DNA from: Bacillota bacterium
Lineage (GTDB): Bacteria > Bacillota > Dethiobacteria > DTU022
Direction of reading: 5' to 3'
Assembly (NCBI GenBank): GCA_012797095.1
Contig: JAAZPS010000070.1
Location: 1-12,440, forward strand
DNA length: 12,440 bases
Within the stretch, counting starts at the first letter, position 1, and each line of letters opens with the position of its first letter. Below are positions 6,312 to 12,440 of the stretch, piece by piece. The notes under the pieces are model-generated. The model ran no database searches and was not told the origin of the DNA. It was given only the letters and a program-made list of their open reading frames with translations. A program made the translations under genes and the position numbers.

Positions 6312-7499
6312 ATGCTGGAAGTCGATAACTTTGAGAAAGATCTGGCAAAAATGATGGGGCTGGCCGCGGTTCGCGCACAAAAAATAGAAGCGGCCTCGCC
6401 GATGCTGGAACTGCGCGATCCGATCAGCGCTTTGAGCCGGCGGCTGCATCCGGAAATGATCCGCTTGAGGCTCGATTCGATCCGGGAGGAGACCCCCACG
6501 GCCTGCACCTACCGTTTCAAGGCAGCCGGGGAGCAGGGGGAACTGCCCTTTTTCAGGGCCGGGCAGTATCTGAGCGTCAAATTCGAGATCGCCGGGAAGC
6601 GGGTGACCCGCCCCTATTCCATCTCCTCGGCCCCTTGCGACCTGCCCGGGGCGCTGGAGCTGACGGTGAGCCGGAAAGAGGGCGGTTTTGTCAGCGGATA
6701 TATCCGGGATAGCTGGCGTGAAGGAGCGGCAGTGGAAGCAACAGGGCCTCACGGAGATTTTACCTTTGAACCGCTGCGTGATTGCTCCAGGGTTGTGGGA
6801 ATCGCCGGCGGCAGCGGGGTGACCCCCTTCCGCTCCATGATCCGGGAGATAATTGAAGGCGGGCTGGAGCTGAAATTGCTCCTGCTCTACGGCAGCCGCC
6901 ATGAAGAGGAGATCATCTTTGCCGCGGAGCTGAAAGAGCTGGCGGCAAAAGCGCCGCAAAAAGTACAGGTGGTTCATGTGCTCAGCGAACCCGGACCCGG
7001 ATGGCAGGGGCTGAAAGGGTTCATCGATGCTTCGCTGATCCGGGAGTACGCCGGTGAGCTGCGGGATACAAGTTTCTTTGTCTGCGGGCCCCCGGCCATG
7101 GACCGCTTCGCCAGGGCCCAGCTGGAGGAGCTGGGCATCAGAAGGCGGCAGATGCGCTTCGAACCGGCCGGGGCGGTGAATGATCTCACCGGGGAGCCCG
7201 GCTATCCTTCCCGGGCCGGGGGGAAGGTCTTCAGCCTGACGATCCACCTTCACGGCCGGGAATTTACCGTCCCGGCGGCGGCCGGGGAGAGCCTGCTTGT
7301 GGCGCTGGAGCGGGCCGGCCTGGCGCCGGATTCCCAATGCCGCTCCGGCGAATGCGGGTTCTGCCGTTCGCGGCTGGCGCAGGGGGAGGTTTATATCCGC
7401 CCGGACAGCGACGGGCGACGGGCTGCCGACCGCCGGCTGAACTTTATCCATCCCTGCGCGGCCTATCCTTTGACGGACATCATTCTTGTTACACCATGA
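6312..7499 (+). CDS. NAD(P)H-ferredoxin-type reductase fused to C-terminal 2Fe-2S domain
   Basis: A 395-residue electron-transfer protein. After an N-terminal extension of about 48 residues come the FAD domain with RPYSISS (100-106), the NAD(P) domain with GIAGGSGVTPF (163-173) and CGPPAM (258-263), and a plant-type ferredoxin domain with Cys343-x4-Cys348-x2-Cys351 and a fourth ligand Cys382 in HPCAAYP. All four cluster cysteines are present. The order FAD-NAD-2Fe2S is that of reductases such as PaaE, Hcr and phthalate-dioxygenase-like proteins, which pass electrons from NAD(P)H to a partner enzyme. The obvious partner is the upstream CrtI-like flavoprotein. ATG 6312 has GGGAGGAGG (6293-6301) 10 nt upstream. 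The N-terminal extension (MLEVDNFEKDLAKMMGLAAV) has no motif I know and may be a docking segment. Direction of electron flow cannot be told from sequence. Confidence 0.93.
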   Translation: MLEVDNFEKDLAKMMGLAAVRAQKIEAASPMLELRDPISALSRRLHPEMIRLRLDSIREETPTACTYRFKAAGEQGELPFFRAGQYLSVKFEIAGKRVTRPYSISSAPCDLPGALELTVSRKEGGFVSGYIRDSWREGAAVEATGPHGDFTFEPLRDCSRVVGIAGGSGVTPFRSMIREIIEGGLELKLLLLYGSRHEEEIIFAAELKELAAKAPQKVQVVHVLSEPGPGWQGLKGFIDASLIREYAGELRDTSFFVCGPPAMDRFARAQLEELGIRRRQMRFEPAGAVNDLTGEPGYPSRAGGKVFSLTIHLHGREFTVPAAAGESLLVALERAGLAPDSQCRSGECGFCRSRLAQGEVYIRPDSDGRRAADRRLNFIHPCAAYPLTDIILVTP

Positions 7500-7507
7500 G
7501 GAGGTGT

Positions 7508-7516
7508 ATGTAAATG
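7508..7516 (+). promoter_or_regulatory. ATG-TAA-ATG start-stop triplet before the ligase start
   Basis: Just after GAGGAGG (7498-7504, overlapping the reductase stop) the sequence reads ATG TAA ATG. The first ATG opens a frame that stops at once; the third codon (7514) is the ligase start at a spacing of 9 nt. The first ATG is only 3 nt from the ribosome site, so it is probably little used, but it could slow initiation. Confidence 0.35.
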
Positions 7517-9193
7517 ACGGGAACCAAACCATGGTTCAGATCCTACGCATCCGGTGTGCCGCACCGGATCGATATCGAGAAGATCACCCTGTCCCGCGCC
7601 CTGAGCCGCTCCGCCGGGCAGCGGGGAGAGATGACCGCCATGAACTACCTGGGGAAAAAGATCTCCTTCGGCGAGCTGGAGACCCTGGTGGACAGCTTCG
7701 CCCGGGCTTTAAAAGCGTTGGGTGTGGGGAAGGGCGATAAAGTGGCCACGCTGCTGCCCAACCTGCCCCAGATGACCATTGCCGTCTACGCCGCTTTCCG
7801 CATCGGGGCGGCGATCGTGCCGAATAACCCCCTCTATACCGAGCGGGAGCTGGCCTACCAGCTTAACGATTCCGATTCAAAGGTGGCCGTCGGTCTGGAT
7901 ATGCTTCTTCCCCGCATGCTCAGCCTGAAAAAGAAGACGAGGATCGAAAAAATTGTGACCTGCCATATCAATGATTATCTCCCTTTCCCCAAAAAGCAGC
8001 TCTACCCGCTGGTGAAAAAGGATATGTACCGGAAGATAACCCCGCAGCAGGATCTGCACCAGTTTACCGATCTGGTTAAACAATTCCGGCAGGGACCGAA
8101 GGAGGATCTTTCCGCCTGGGATGAGCTGGGCGCTATCCTCTATACCGGCGGCACCACCGGAGTCAGCAAGGGGGTCATGCTCACCCATGCCAGTCTTTCC
8201 TCCAATGTGCAGCAGTTCGCAGCCTGGCTGCCGGGAGTGAAAGAGGGGGAAAAGCTGCTCACCGTTTATCCCTATTTCCATTCCGCCGGTTTTACGGCCA
8301 TGCAGAACTACGCCCTCTGGGCTCGCCTGGAGGCCATCCCGGTGCCCCGTCCCGACCCGGCCAGCGTGGCTGATATGGTGAAGCAATTCAAGCCCGACTA
8401 CCTGCCCGGTGTGCCCACGATTTTCTCGGGCCTGCTGAGCAACAGGGCTTTCACCGGGATGGATCTATCATTTATCAAGGGGTTTTTTGCCGGGGCGGCT
8501 CCCCTGCCCACGGATACGTACAACCGCCTCATCGAGCTGACCGGAAAGCAGATCATCGATGTTTACGGCTTAACCGAGTGCACCGTCTTTGCCACAGTTT
8601 CACCCTGGCGAGGAAAGATCAAACCGGGAACTGTGGGCCTGCCCATCCCCAATACGGAAATCCGCATCGTGGATATCGAGACAGGGCAGAAAGATATGCC
8701 CGCCGGTGAAGCGGGGGAAATCCTGATCAGGGGCCCGCAGGTGATGATGGGCTATTACAAGAAGCCCGAGGATACGGCGCAGGTTTTGCGCGAAGGCTGG
8801 CTTTACACCGGCGATATCGGATCCTTCGATGAAGACGGCCACCTCTCGGTAATTGATCGCAAGAAAGATCTGATCATTTCCGGGGGGTTCAATGTTTACC
8901 CCAATGAAGTTGATGATATTCTTTTTGCCTACCCCAAGGTGCAGGAGGCTTGCACCGTGGGCATCCCTGACGAATACCGCGGTGAAACCGTGGTTGCCTA
9001 TGTGGTGGTCTACTCCGGCGAGGAGGTGACGGAAAAGGAGCTGATCAAATACTGCCGGGAAAACCTGGCCGCGTACAAGGTGCCGCGAAAGATATTCTTT
9101 ATCGAGGAGCTGCCCAAATCTTCCATCGGTAAAATTCTCCGCCGGGAGCTGAAGGCCAAGGCCGCCGCAGAAGCGGGTAGCCACATTAAATAA
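7514..9193 (+). CDS. Long-chain acyl-CoA synthetase-like AMP-forming ligase
   Basis: A 559-residue cytosolic ANL-superfamily adenylate-forming enzyme; such proteins activate a carboxylic acid with ATP and load it onto CoA. Motifs in order: ATP-binding loop YTGGTTGVSKGVMLTH (210-225), YPYFHSAGF (252-260), YGLTE (351-355), GWLYTGDIG (428-436), the hinge DRKKDLIISGGFNVYP (448-463) and the C-terminal catalytic lysine in PKSSIGKILRREL (Lys540). All core residues are intact and the length fits fatty acyl-CoA ligases. Residues 155-200 are lysine-rich (PKKQLYPLVKKDMYRK), a loop that could bind membrane or substrate. ATG 7514 has a GAGGAGG site overlapping the previous stop, so it is translationally linked to the reductase. 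Its presence suggests that the operon handles a carboxylic acid as its CoA ester. Chain length and substrate are not readable; medium-chain or aryl acids remain possible. Confidence 0.93.
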   Translation: MTGTKPWFRSYASGVPHRIDIEKITLSRALSRSAGQRGEMTAMNYLGKKISFGELETLVDSFARALKALGVGKGDKVATLLPNLPQMTIAVYAAFRIGAAIVPNNPLYTERELAYQLNDSDSKVAVGLDMLLPRMLSLKKKTRIEKIVTCHINDYLPFPKKQLYPLVKKDMYRKITPQQDLHQFTDLVKQFRQGPKEDLSAWDELGAILYTGGTTGVSKGVMLTHASLSSNVQQFAAWLPGVKEGEKLLTVYPYFHSAGFTAMQNYALWARLEAIPVPRPDPASVADMVKQFKPDYLPGVPTIFSGLLSNRAFTGMDLSFIKGFFAGAAPLPTDTYNRLIELTGKQIIDVYGLTECTVFATVSPWRGKIKPGTVGLPIPNTEIRIVDIETGQKDMPAGEAGEILIRGPQVMMGYYKKPEDTAQVLREGWLYTGDIGSFDEDGHLSVIDRKKDLIISGGFNVYPNEVDDILFAYPKVQEACTVGIPDEYRGETVVAYVVVYSGEEVTEKELIKYCRENLAAYKVPRKIFFIEELPKSSIGKILRRELKAKAAAEAGSHIK

Positions 9194-9202
9194 AGCCTCC
9201 CC

Positions 9203-9233
9203 ATATATCACGGGGACGGTTCCCGTGATATAT
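9203..9233 (-). repeat. REP-like palindrome beside the RAYT gene, inverted copy
   Basis: Arms ATATATCACGGG (9203-9214) and CCCGTGATATAT (9222-9233) are perfect over 12 nt around a 7-nt loop GACGGTT. Its reverse complement contains the same GAACCGTCCCCGTGATATA found at 4357-4408 and 4475-4505, so this copy is in the opposite orientation. The four extra paired bases come from CGGG where the other copies have GCAG or GTAG. It lies 10 nt after the ligase stop and 34 nt before the transposase ATG. With four Ts directly after the stem it may also serve as the operon's terminator. Confidence 0.8.
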
Positions 9234-9267
9234 TTTACCGAGCTGTTGTTGAAAGGGGAGAGCGATT

Positions 9268-10044
9268 ATGCCCAGAACAGCGCGCAAGGTCAGTTCAACG
9301 GGAATTTATCACGTGATCGCCCGGGGGATCAACCGCCAAAAAATATTTCTTGACGATAACGATTGTCACAGATACCTGATCGCATTGGAACAGATCATCA
9401 GGGAGGAAGGCTCTGTCCTGCTCGGATATTGTTTAATGGTCACTCACCTGCATCTATTGATCAATGCCTGTTCCGTTGAAATACTGTCCCGGATGATGAA
9501 GCGGCTGGGGATCAGTTACGCTTCGTGGTTTAACTGGAAATACGAACGCAATGGACATCTTTTTCAGGGACGATTCAGAAGCGAATGCGTGGAAGATGAC
9601 AGCTATCTTCTGACGGCAATCAGGTATATTCATAAAAACCCTGTCAAAGCTGGATTGGTCCGGAGGGCGGAGCAGTACAGGTGGAGCAGCTGCCGGACTT
9701 ATTATGGAGGCAAAGATTATCTGCCCGGCCTGATCGACACAGAGCTGGTTCTGTCCCTCTTTGACAAAAAGAGGAGCGATGCAATCGAACGTTTCAGAAA
9801 ATTCATGAAGGAAGACAGCGATGATCTATGCCTGAAGGGGTATCCGACAAAGCGTTTGAAGGACAACGAGGTAAGGGAAGAACTGATCAAATTGCTGGGC
9901 AACAGGTCCATCGGCGAATTGCAAAAATTGAACAGGGTGGAGATGAATTCGATCCTGAACCGGGCCAAACAGATCAAGGGCTGCAGCCTCAGGCAGCTGG
10001 TCAGGATCACAGGGATCGGCTACAATATTGTCTACCGCGCTTGA
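9268..10044 (+). CDS. REP-associated tyrosine transposase (RAYT, Y1 HUH superfamily)
   Basis: A 258-residue single-strand DNA nuclease/transposase of the IS200/IS605-related Y1 family; RAYTs recognise and cut REP hairpins and are domesticated or slowly mobile single-copy genes. The N-terminus MPRTARKVSSTGIYHVIARG (1-20) is characteristic. The metal-binding HUH motif is His60-Leu-His62 in MVTHLHLLIN, and the likely catalytic tyrosine is Tyr120 in IRYIHKNPVKAGLV. GHLFQGRFRSECVEDDSYLL (97-116) is another family block. The C-terminal part (about 180-258) ends in a small helix-turn-helix-like segment LRQLVRITGIGYNIVYR, as in longer RAYTs. It appears intact. ATG 9268 follows GGGGAG (9255-9260) by 7 nt. 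The REP palindrome directly upstream, and related copies 4.8 kb to the left, are its probable targets. It converges on the GGDEF-EAL gene. Confidence 0.92.
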   Translation: MPRTARKVSSTGIYHVIARGINRQKIFLDDNDCHRYLIALEQIIREEGSVLLGYCLMVTHLHLLINACSVEILSRMMKRLGISYASWFNWKYERNGHLFQGRFRSECVEDDSYLLTAIRYIHKNPVKAGLVRRAEQYRWSSCRTYYGGKDYLPGLIDTELVLSLFDKKRSDAIERFRKFMKEDSDDLCLKGYPTKRLKDNEVREELIKLLGNRSIGELQKLNRVEMNSILNRAKQIKGCSLRQLVRITGIGYNIVYRA

Positions 10045-10124
10045 ACCTGAAAAATAATGCTGTAAGCAGCACACAAAGATGCGAACATCATAATTATCAA
10101 TACACAGTCTGCCATCCCCACGAT

Positions 10125-10161
10125 TGATCCGCCCCGGCGGCAGGTGAGCCGGGAGCGATCA
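10125..10161 (-). terminator. Strong stem-loop after the GGDEF-EAL gene
   Basis: TGATCCGCCCCGGC (10125-10138) and GCCGGGAGCGATCA (10148-10161) pair over 14 positions with two mismatches and one wobble, around a 9-nt loop. It starts 11 nt past the stop of the minus-strand gene, where a terminator or mRNA 3'-end stabiliser is expected. No T tract follows on either strand, so it is not a classical intrinsic terminator. The rest of the 10045-10172 gap holds only a small TGCTG-TAAG-CAGCA hairpin (10058-10071). Confidence 0.4.
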
Positions 10162-10172
10162 GCTGCACAAGC

Positions 10173-12245
10173 TCACAGCGGTCGGGGTTCGTGTTCTTTC
10201 AGCAGCCTGGCAACATTGTCGGGGGAAAGGGGTTTGGCGAAATAGAATCCCTGCATCATATCGCAAGAGGAATCCCGCACGAAATCAAGCTGCTCCGGCG
10301 TCTCCACACCTTCCGAAACGACTGTGAGCTCCAGGAGTTTGCCGATCTCGAAGATCGCCTGAATGACAACCTTGCTGATCTCGTTTGCCGGAGCGCTGGA
10401 GATAAGCGATCGGTCTACCTTGAATGAATCGATCGGGAAAAACCTGATCTGGGAGAGGGTGGAATAACCGGAGCCAAAGTCATCCACCGCCAGCTTTACC
10501 CCGGTATCTTTGATCCGCTTGAGCACATCGATGGTGCGGGGCAGATTGCTGAGAACTGTCCGCTCGGCAATTTCGAGTTCCAGCAGCTCGGGGTCCATGC
10601 CCGACTCTGCCAAAGCTTCCTCAACATCCCCGATCAGCCGTTCGTCCAGCAGCTGCCTTTGGGATATATTTACAGAGACGCTGATCCGGGGCAGCCCCTG
10701 CCGCTGCCAGGCAACATTCTGCTTGCAGGCTTTTTCCAGAACCCATCGGCCGATGGGGATGATCTGACCGGTGCTTTCCGCCACCGGGATAAATTGCAGC
10801 GGGGTAACCAGCCCCAAAGTGGGATTGCGCCAGCGCAGCAGCGCTTCCACACCGCTGATGGCATCGGTCTTCAGATTCAGCTTGGGCTGATACTCGAGAA
10901 ATAGTTCATCGCGTTCCAGCGCAAAACGGAGAAACTCGCTGAAAAGGTTCTTTTCATGCAGCAGCGGTTTGACCTCCGGCGAGAAAACCTGAAAATTGTT
11001 CTTCCCTTTTTCTTTCGCCGAGTACATCGCCAGATCGGCTGTCTTCATGAGCGTATGAAGATCCTCCCCGTCCCGCGGGTAGATACTGATCCCCATGCTT
11101 CCGGTGATAACGTATTCGCTACCCCCCAGATCGATCGGCTCCCGGATGACTGCAAGGATCTTTTCAGCCAGAGCGGCAGCCTTTTCGACTTCGCCGACAT
11201 CTCGCAGCAGCATGACAAACTCGTCCCCGCCGAGTCGGGCGATGCTGTCAGAAGCCCGCAGTACCCGGCGCAGCCTCGCTGCGCACTCGATCAGGACCTG
11301 ATCGCCGGCTTCGTGCCCCAGGGTGTCGTTGATAATCTTGAAACCGTCGAGATCCATGAAAAAAAGAGCAAACTGTTTCTGGTAACGGTGGGCATATTCG
11401 ATATTTTCCTGGAGCAGCTCACGGAACATGAAGCTGTTGATCAGGCCGGTCAGGGTATCATGTGTTGCCAGATGGCGAATCCGCTCCTCAAATCGCTTGC
11501 GCTCGGTAACATCGCGGGCAATACCCCGGAAACCGGTCGGTTTCCCCTGTTTATCCTTGATCAGGGTCACCGATATTTCACAGAATCCTTTGCGCCCGTC
11601 TTTCCGGGAGAGCTCGAAGGAATAGGCTTTCACCGGTACTCCGGTCCGATAAACCCGGTTAAAAAGGGCAAACAGCTCCCTGGCAGTGCTCTCTTCAGCA
11701 TAATGTCGGTGGTCCATCCCGATGAGCTCGTCGTGATAATAGCCCAGATTCTTGCTGACAGCCTCGTTGACAAAGGTAAATTTGCCCTTCAGATCAACCT
11801 CGAAATAGGCATCCTCGATATTCTCGATGATCGTGCGGTACCTTTCCTCCGAGCGCTGAAGTCTTTCTTCCATCTGCTTGCGCACGGTGACATCCCTGAC
11901 GGTGCCCCGGAACCCCACCGGTTCACCGGATTTGCCCAGAATCAGCGAAGCGGCGATCTCTACCTGCCTTCTGGTACCGTCTTTTCTGATGATTTCATAG
12001 TTGATCAGCCTGCCCGGAGCCCTGCTTCTGTAGATCTTGTTGAAAGCCTTGAAAGCTTTCTTTCCATTGACCGGATCGGTATATTGGCGGTAATTTACCG
12101 AGGTGAGCTCTTCCCTGGAATAACCGTAGATTTCAGATATGACTGCATTGGTATAGGTAAAGGTGCCGGCCAGATCGGTTTCAAAATAACCGTCCTGAAT
12201 ATTGTTGACCACCGCGTAGTATTCGGACAGATCAGCTGTAACCAT
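10173..12245 (-). CDS. PAS-PAS-GGDEF-EAL cyclic-di-GMP turnover protein
   Basis: A 690-residue bifunctional-type signalling enzyme that can make (GGDEF) and degrade (EAL) cyclic di-GMP. Two PAS+PAC modules (about 6-120 and 135-250) are clearly related to each other: NIQDGYFETDL against NIEDAYFEVDL, and GFRGTVRDVT against GFRGIARDVT. The GGDEF domain has an intact active site at 339-343 and an inhibitory I-site RASD (330-333). The EAL domain has EAL (467-469), NIS (526-528), ELEIAE (556-561), DDF (588-590), Lys609, EGVET (645-649) and Gln665, the residues needed for metal and catalysis. No signal peptide or membrane helix is seen, so sensing is probably cytosolic (redox, haem, flavin or ligand; undetermined). 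ATG 12245 is preferred to an upstream in-frame start because GGGAGGGAG (12257-12249) lies just upstream and PAS1 begins directly after. Net activity cannot be told. It converges with the RAYT gene. Confidence 0.95.
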   Translation of the reverse strand: MVTADLSEYYAVVNNIQDGYFETDLAGTFTYTNAVISEIYGYSREELTSVNYRQYTDPVNGKKAFKAFNKIYRSRAPGRLINYEIIRKDGTRRQVEIAASLILGKSGEPVGFRGTVRDVTVRKQMEERLQRSEERYRTIIENIEDAYFEVDLKGKFTFVNEAVSKNLGYYHDELIGMDHRHYAEESTARELFALFNRVYRTGVPVKAYSFELSRKDGRKGFCEISVTLIKDKQGKPTGFRGIARDVTERKRFEERIRHLATHDTLTGLINSFMFRELLQENIEYAHRYQKQFALFFMDLDGFKIINDTLGHEAGDQVLIECAARLRRVLRASDSIARLGGDEFVMLLRDVGEVEKAAALAEKILAVIREPIDLGGSEYVITGSMGISIYPRDGEDLHTLMKTADLAMYSAKEKGKNNFQVFSPEVKPLLHEKNLFSEFLRFALERDELFLEYQPKLNLKTDAISGVEALLRWRNPTLGLVTPLQFIPVAESTGQIIPIGRWVLEKACKQNVAWQRQGLPRISVSVNISQRQLLDERLIGDVEEALAESGMDPELLELEIAERTVLSNLPRTIDVLKRIKDTGVKLAVDDFGSGYSTLSQIRFFPIDSFKVDRSLISSAPANEISKVVIQAIFEIGKLLELTVVSEGVETPEQLDFVRDSSCDMMQGFYFAKPLSPDNVARLLKEHEPRPL

Positions 12246-12307
12246 AGACTCCCTCCCGGACCACCCGGCGCTGTGCCACATTGTTTTACTGACTGAATTA
12301 TGATTAG

Positions 12308-12333
12308 AACCCAAAAACTTATGTTTTTTGGTT
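12308..12333. repeat. Imperfect palindrome upstream of the GGDEF-EAL gene
   Basis: AACC-C-AAAAAC (12308-12318) and GTTTTT-T-GGTT (12323-12333) pair over ten positions with one mismatch around a 4-nt loop. It stands 63 nt upstream of the GGDEF-EAL ATG and 35 nt before a possible divergent start, a suitable place for an operator. No clear -35/-10 pair was found next to it on either strand. Confidence 0.35.
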
Positions 12334-12367
12334 ATCAGTAACACGCCATTGCCCAGCTAGATTGATA

Positions 12368-12440
12368 ATGTTGGCTAAGCAGGCGCAAAAAATAAGCCAG
12401 CGAAAGGATGTTAGCCCTCTTTCTCTTGTAGTAACTGTAA
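12368..12440 (+). CDS. Possible first 24 codons of a divergent gene, cut by the window edge
   Basis: From ATG 12368 the frame is open to the right edge (begins MLAKQAQKISQRKDVSPLSL). No good ribosome binding site precedes it (AGCTAGATTGATA). I do not recognise the sequence. It is divergent from the GGDEF-EAL gene. A 24-codon open frame can arise by chance, and GGCTAA (12373-12378) with TTAGCC (12411-12416) form an inverted repeat within it, so it could equally be non-coding or the edge of another element. Confidence 0.2.
   Translation, partial: MLAKQAQKISQRKDVSPLSLVVTV

Noticed and set aside
6207..7532. 441-codon minus-strand frame opposite the reductase
   Set aside because: Antisense of a gene with intact FAD, NAD(P) and 2Fe-2S motifs; low-complexity composition.
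10956..12296. 446-codon + strand frame opposite the GGDEF-EAL gene
   Set aside because: Antisense of a protein whose catalytic motifs are all in place.
12368..12440. c-di-GMP-I (GEMM) riboswitch near the right edge, suspected beside the GGDEF-EAL gene
   Set aside because: The GGCTAAGC and GCGAAAGG fragments only superficially recall the aptamer; the order and conserved core do not fit.

Overview
The window looks like chromosomal DNA of a moderately GC-rich anaerobic Firmicute (Clostridia sensu lato, perhaps a Desulfotomaculum/Pelotomaculum/Syntrophomonas-like lineage). The basis is strong GGAGG-type ribosome binding sites, several TTG start options, a selenium gene neighbourhood, a sigma-A promoter with near-consensus boxes, and a REP/RAYT family of a kind I associate with such genomes. 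The taxonomic call is inference; no rRNA or other marker gene is present.

Region 1 (1-3933) concerns selenium and serine. The 3' end of selD (selenophosphate synthetase) enters from the left on the + strand. Facing it is a tight minus-strand operon, serA (phosphoglycerate dehydrogenase) - alpha/beta hydrolase - LysR-type regulator. Serine is the carbon backbone from which selenocysteine is built on tRNA-Sec, and selenophosphate is the selenium donor. The neighbourhood could therefore supply both precursors, and the LysR protein resembles the regulators found beside selenium genes.

Region 2 (3934-4768) is about 830 bases without a convincing gene, but it is rich in structure. It holds a 12-nt perfect inverted repeat around the serA leader, a G/C-skewed tract with spaced imperfect repeats that may be the relic of an insertion-sequence end, three REP-like palindromes of one family, and then a near-consensus promoter (TTGACT-17-TATACT). 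That promoter is followed by about 170 nt of predicted stem-loops ending in an intrinsic terminator, just before the next operon. This layout is that of a riboswitch or attenuator leader of unrecognised class.

Region 3 (4769-9193) is a three-gene + strand operon: a CrtI/phytoene-desaturase-type FAD oxidoreductase, an NAD(P)H reductase fused to a plant-type 2Fe-2S ferredoxin domain, and a long-chain acyl-CoA synthetase-like ligase. Read together, they suggest electron delivery from NAD(P)H through flavin and 2Fe-2S to a lipid C=C reductase (or desaturase), acting on a CoA-activated or isoprenoid substrate. The pathway is not one I can name.

Region 4 (9194-10044) holds a REP-like palindrome in the opposite orientation, followed directly by a RAYT (REP-associated Y1/HUH transposase). 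This gives both an enzyme and four candidate target repeats in one window, with the repeats bracketing the lipid operon.

Region 5 (10045-12440) carries a minus-strand PAS-PAS-GGDEF-EAL cyclic-di-GMP enzyme with both catalytic motif sets intact, a strong stem-loop just past its stop codon, a palindrome in its upstream region, and the possible first codons of a divergent gene running off the right edge.
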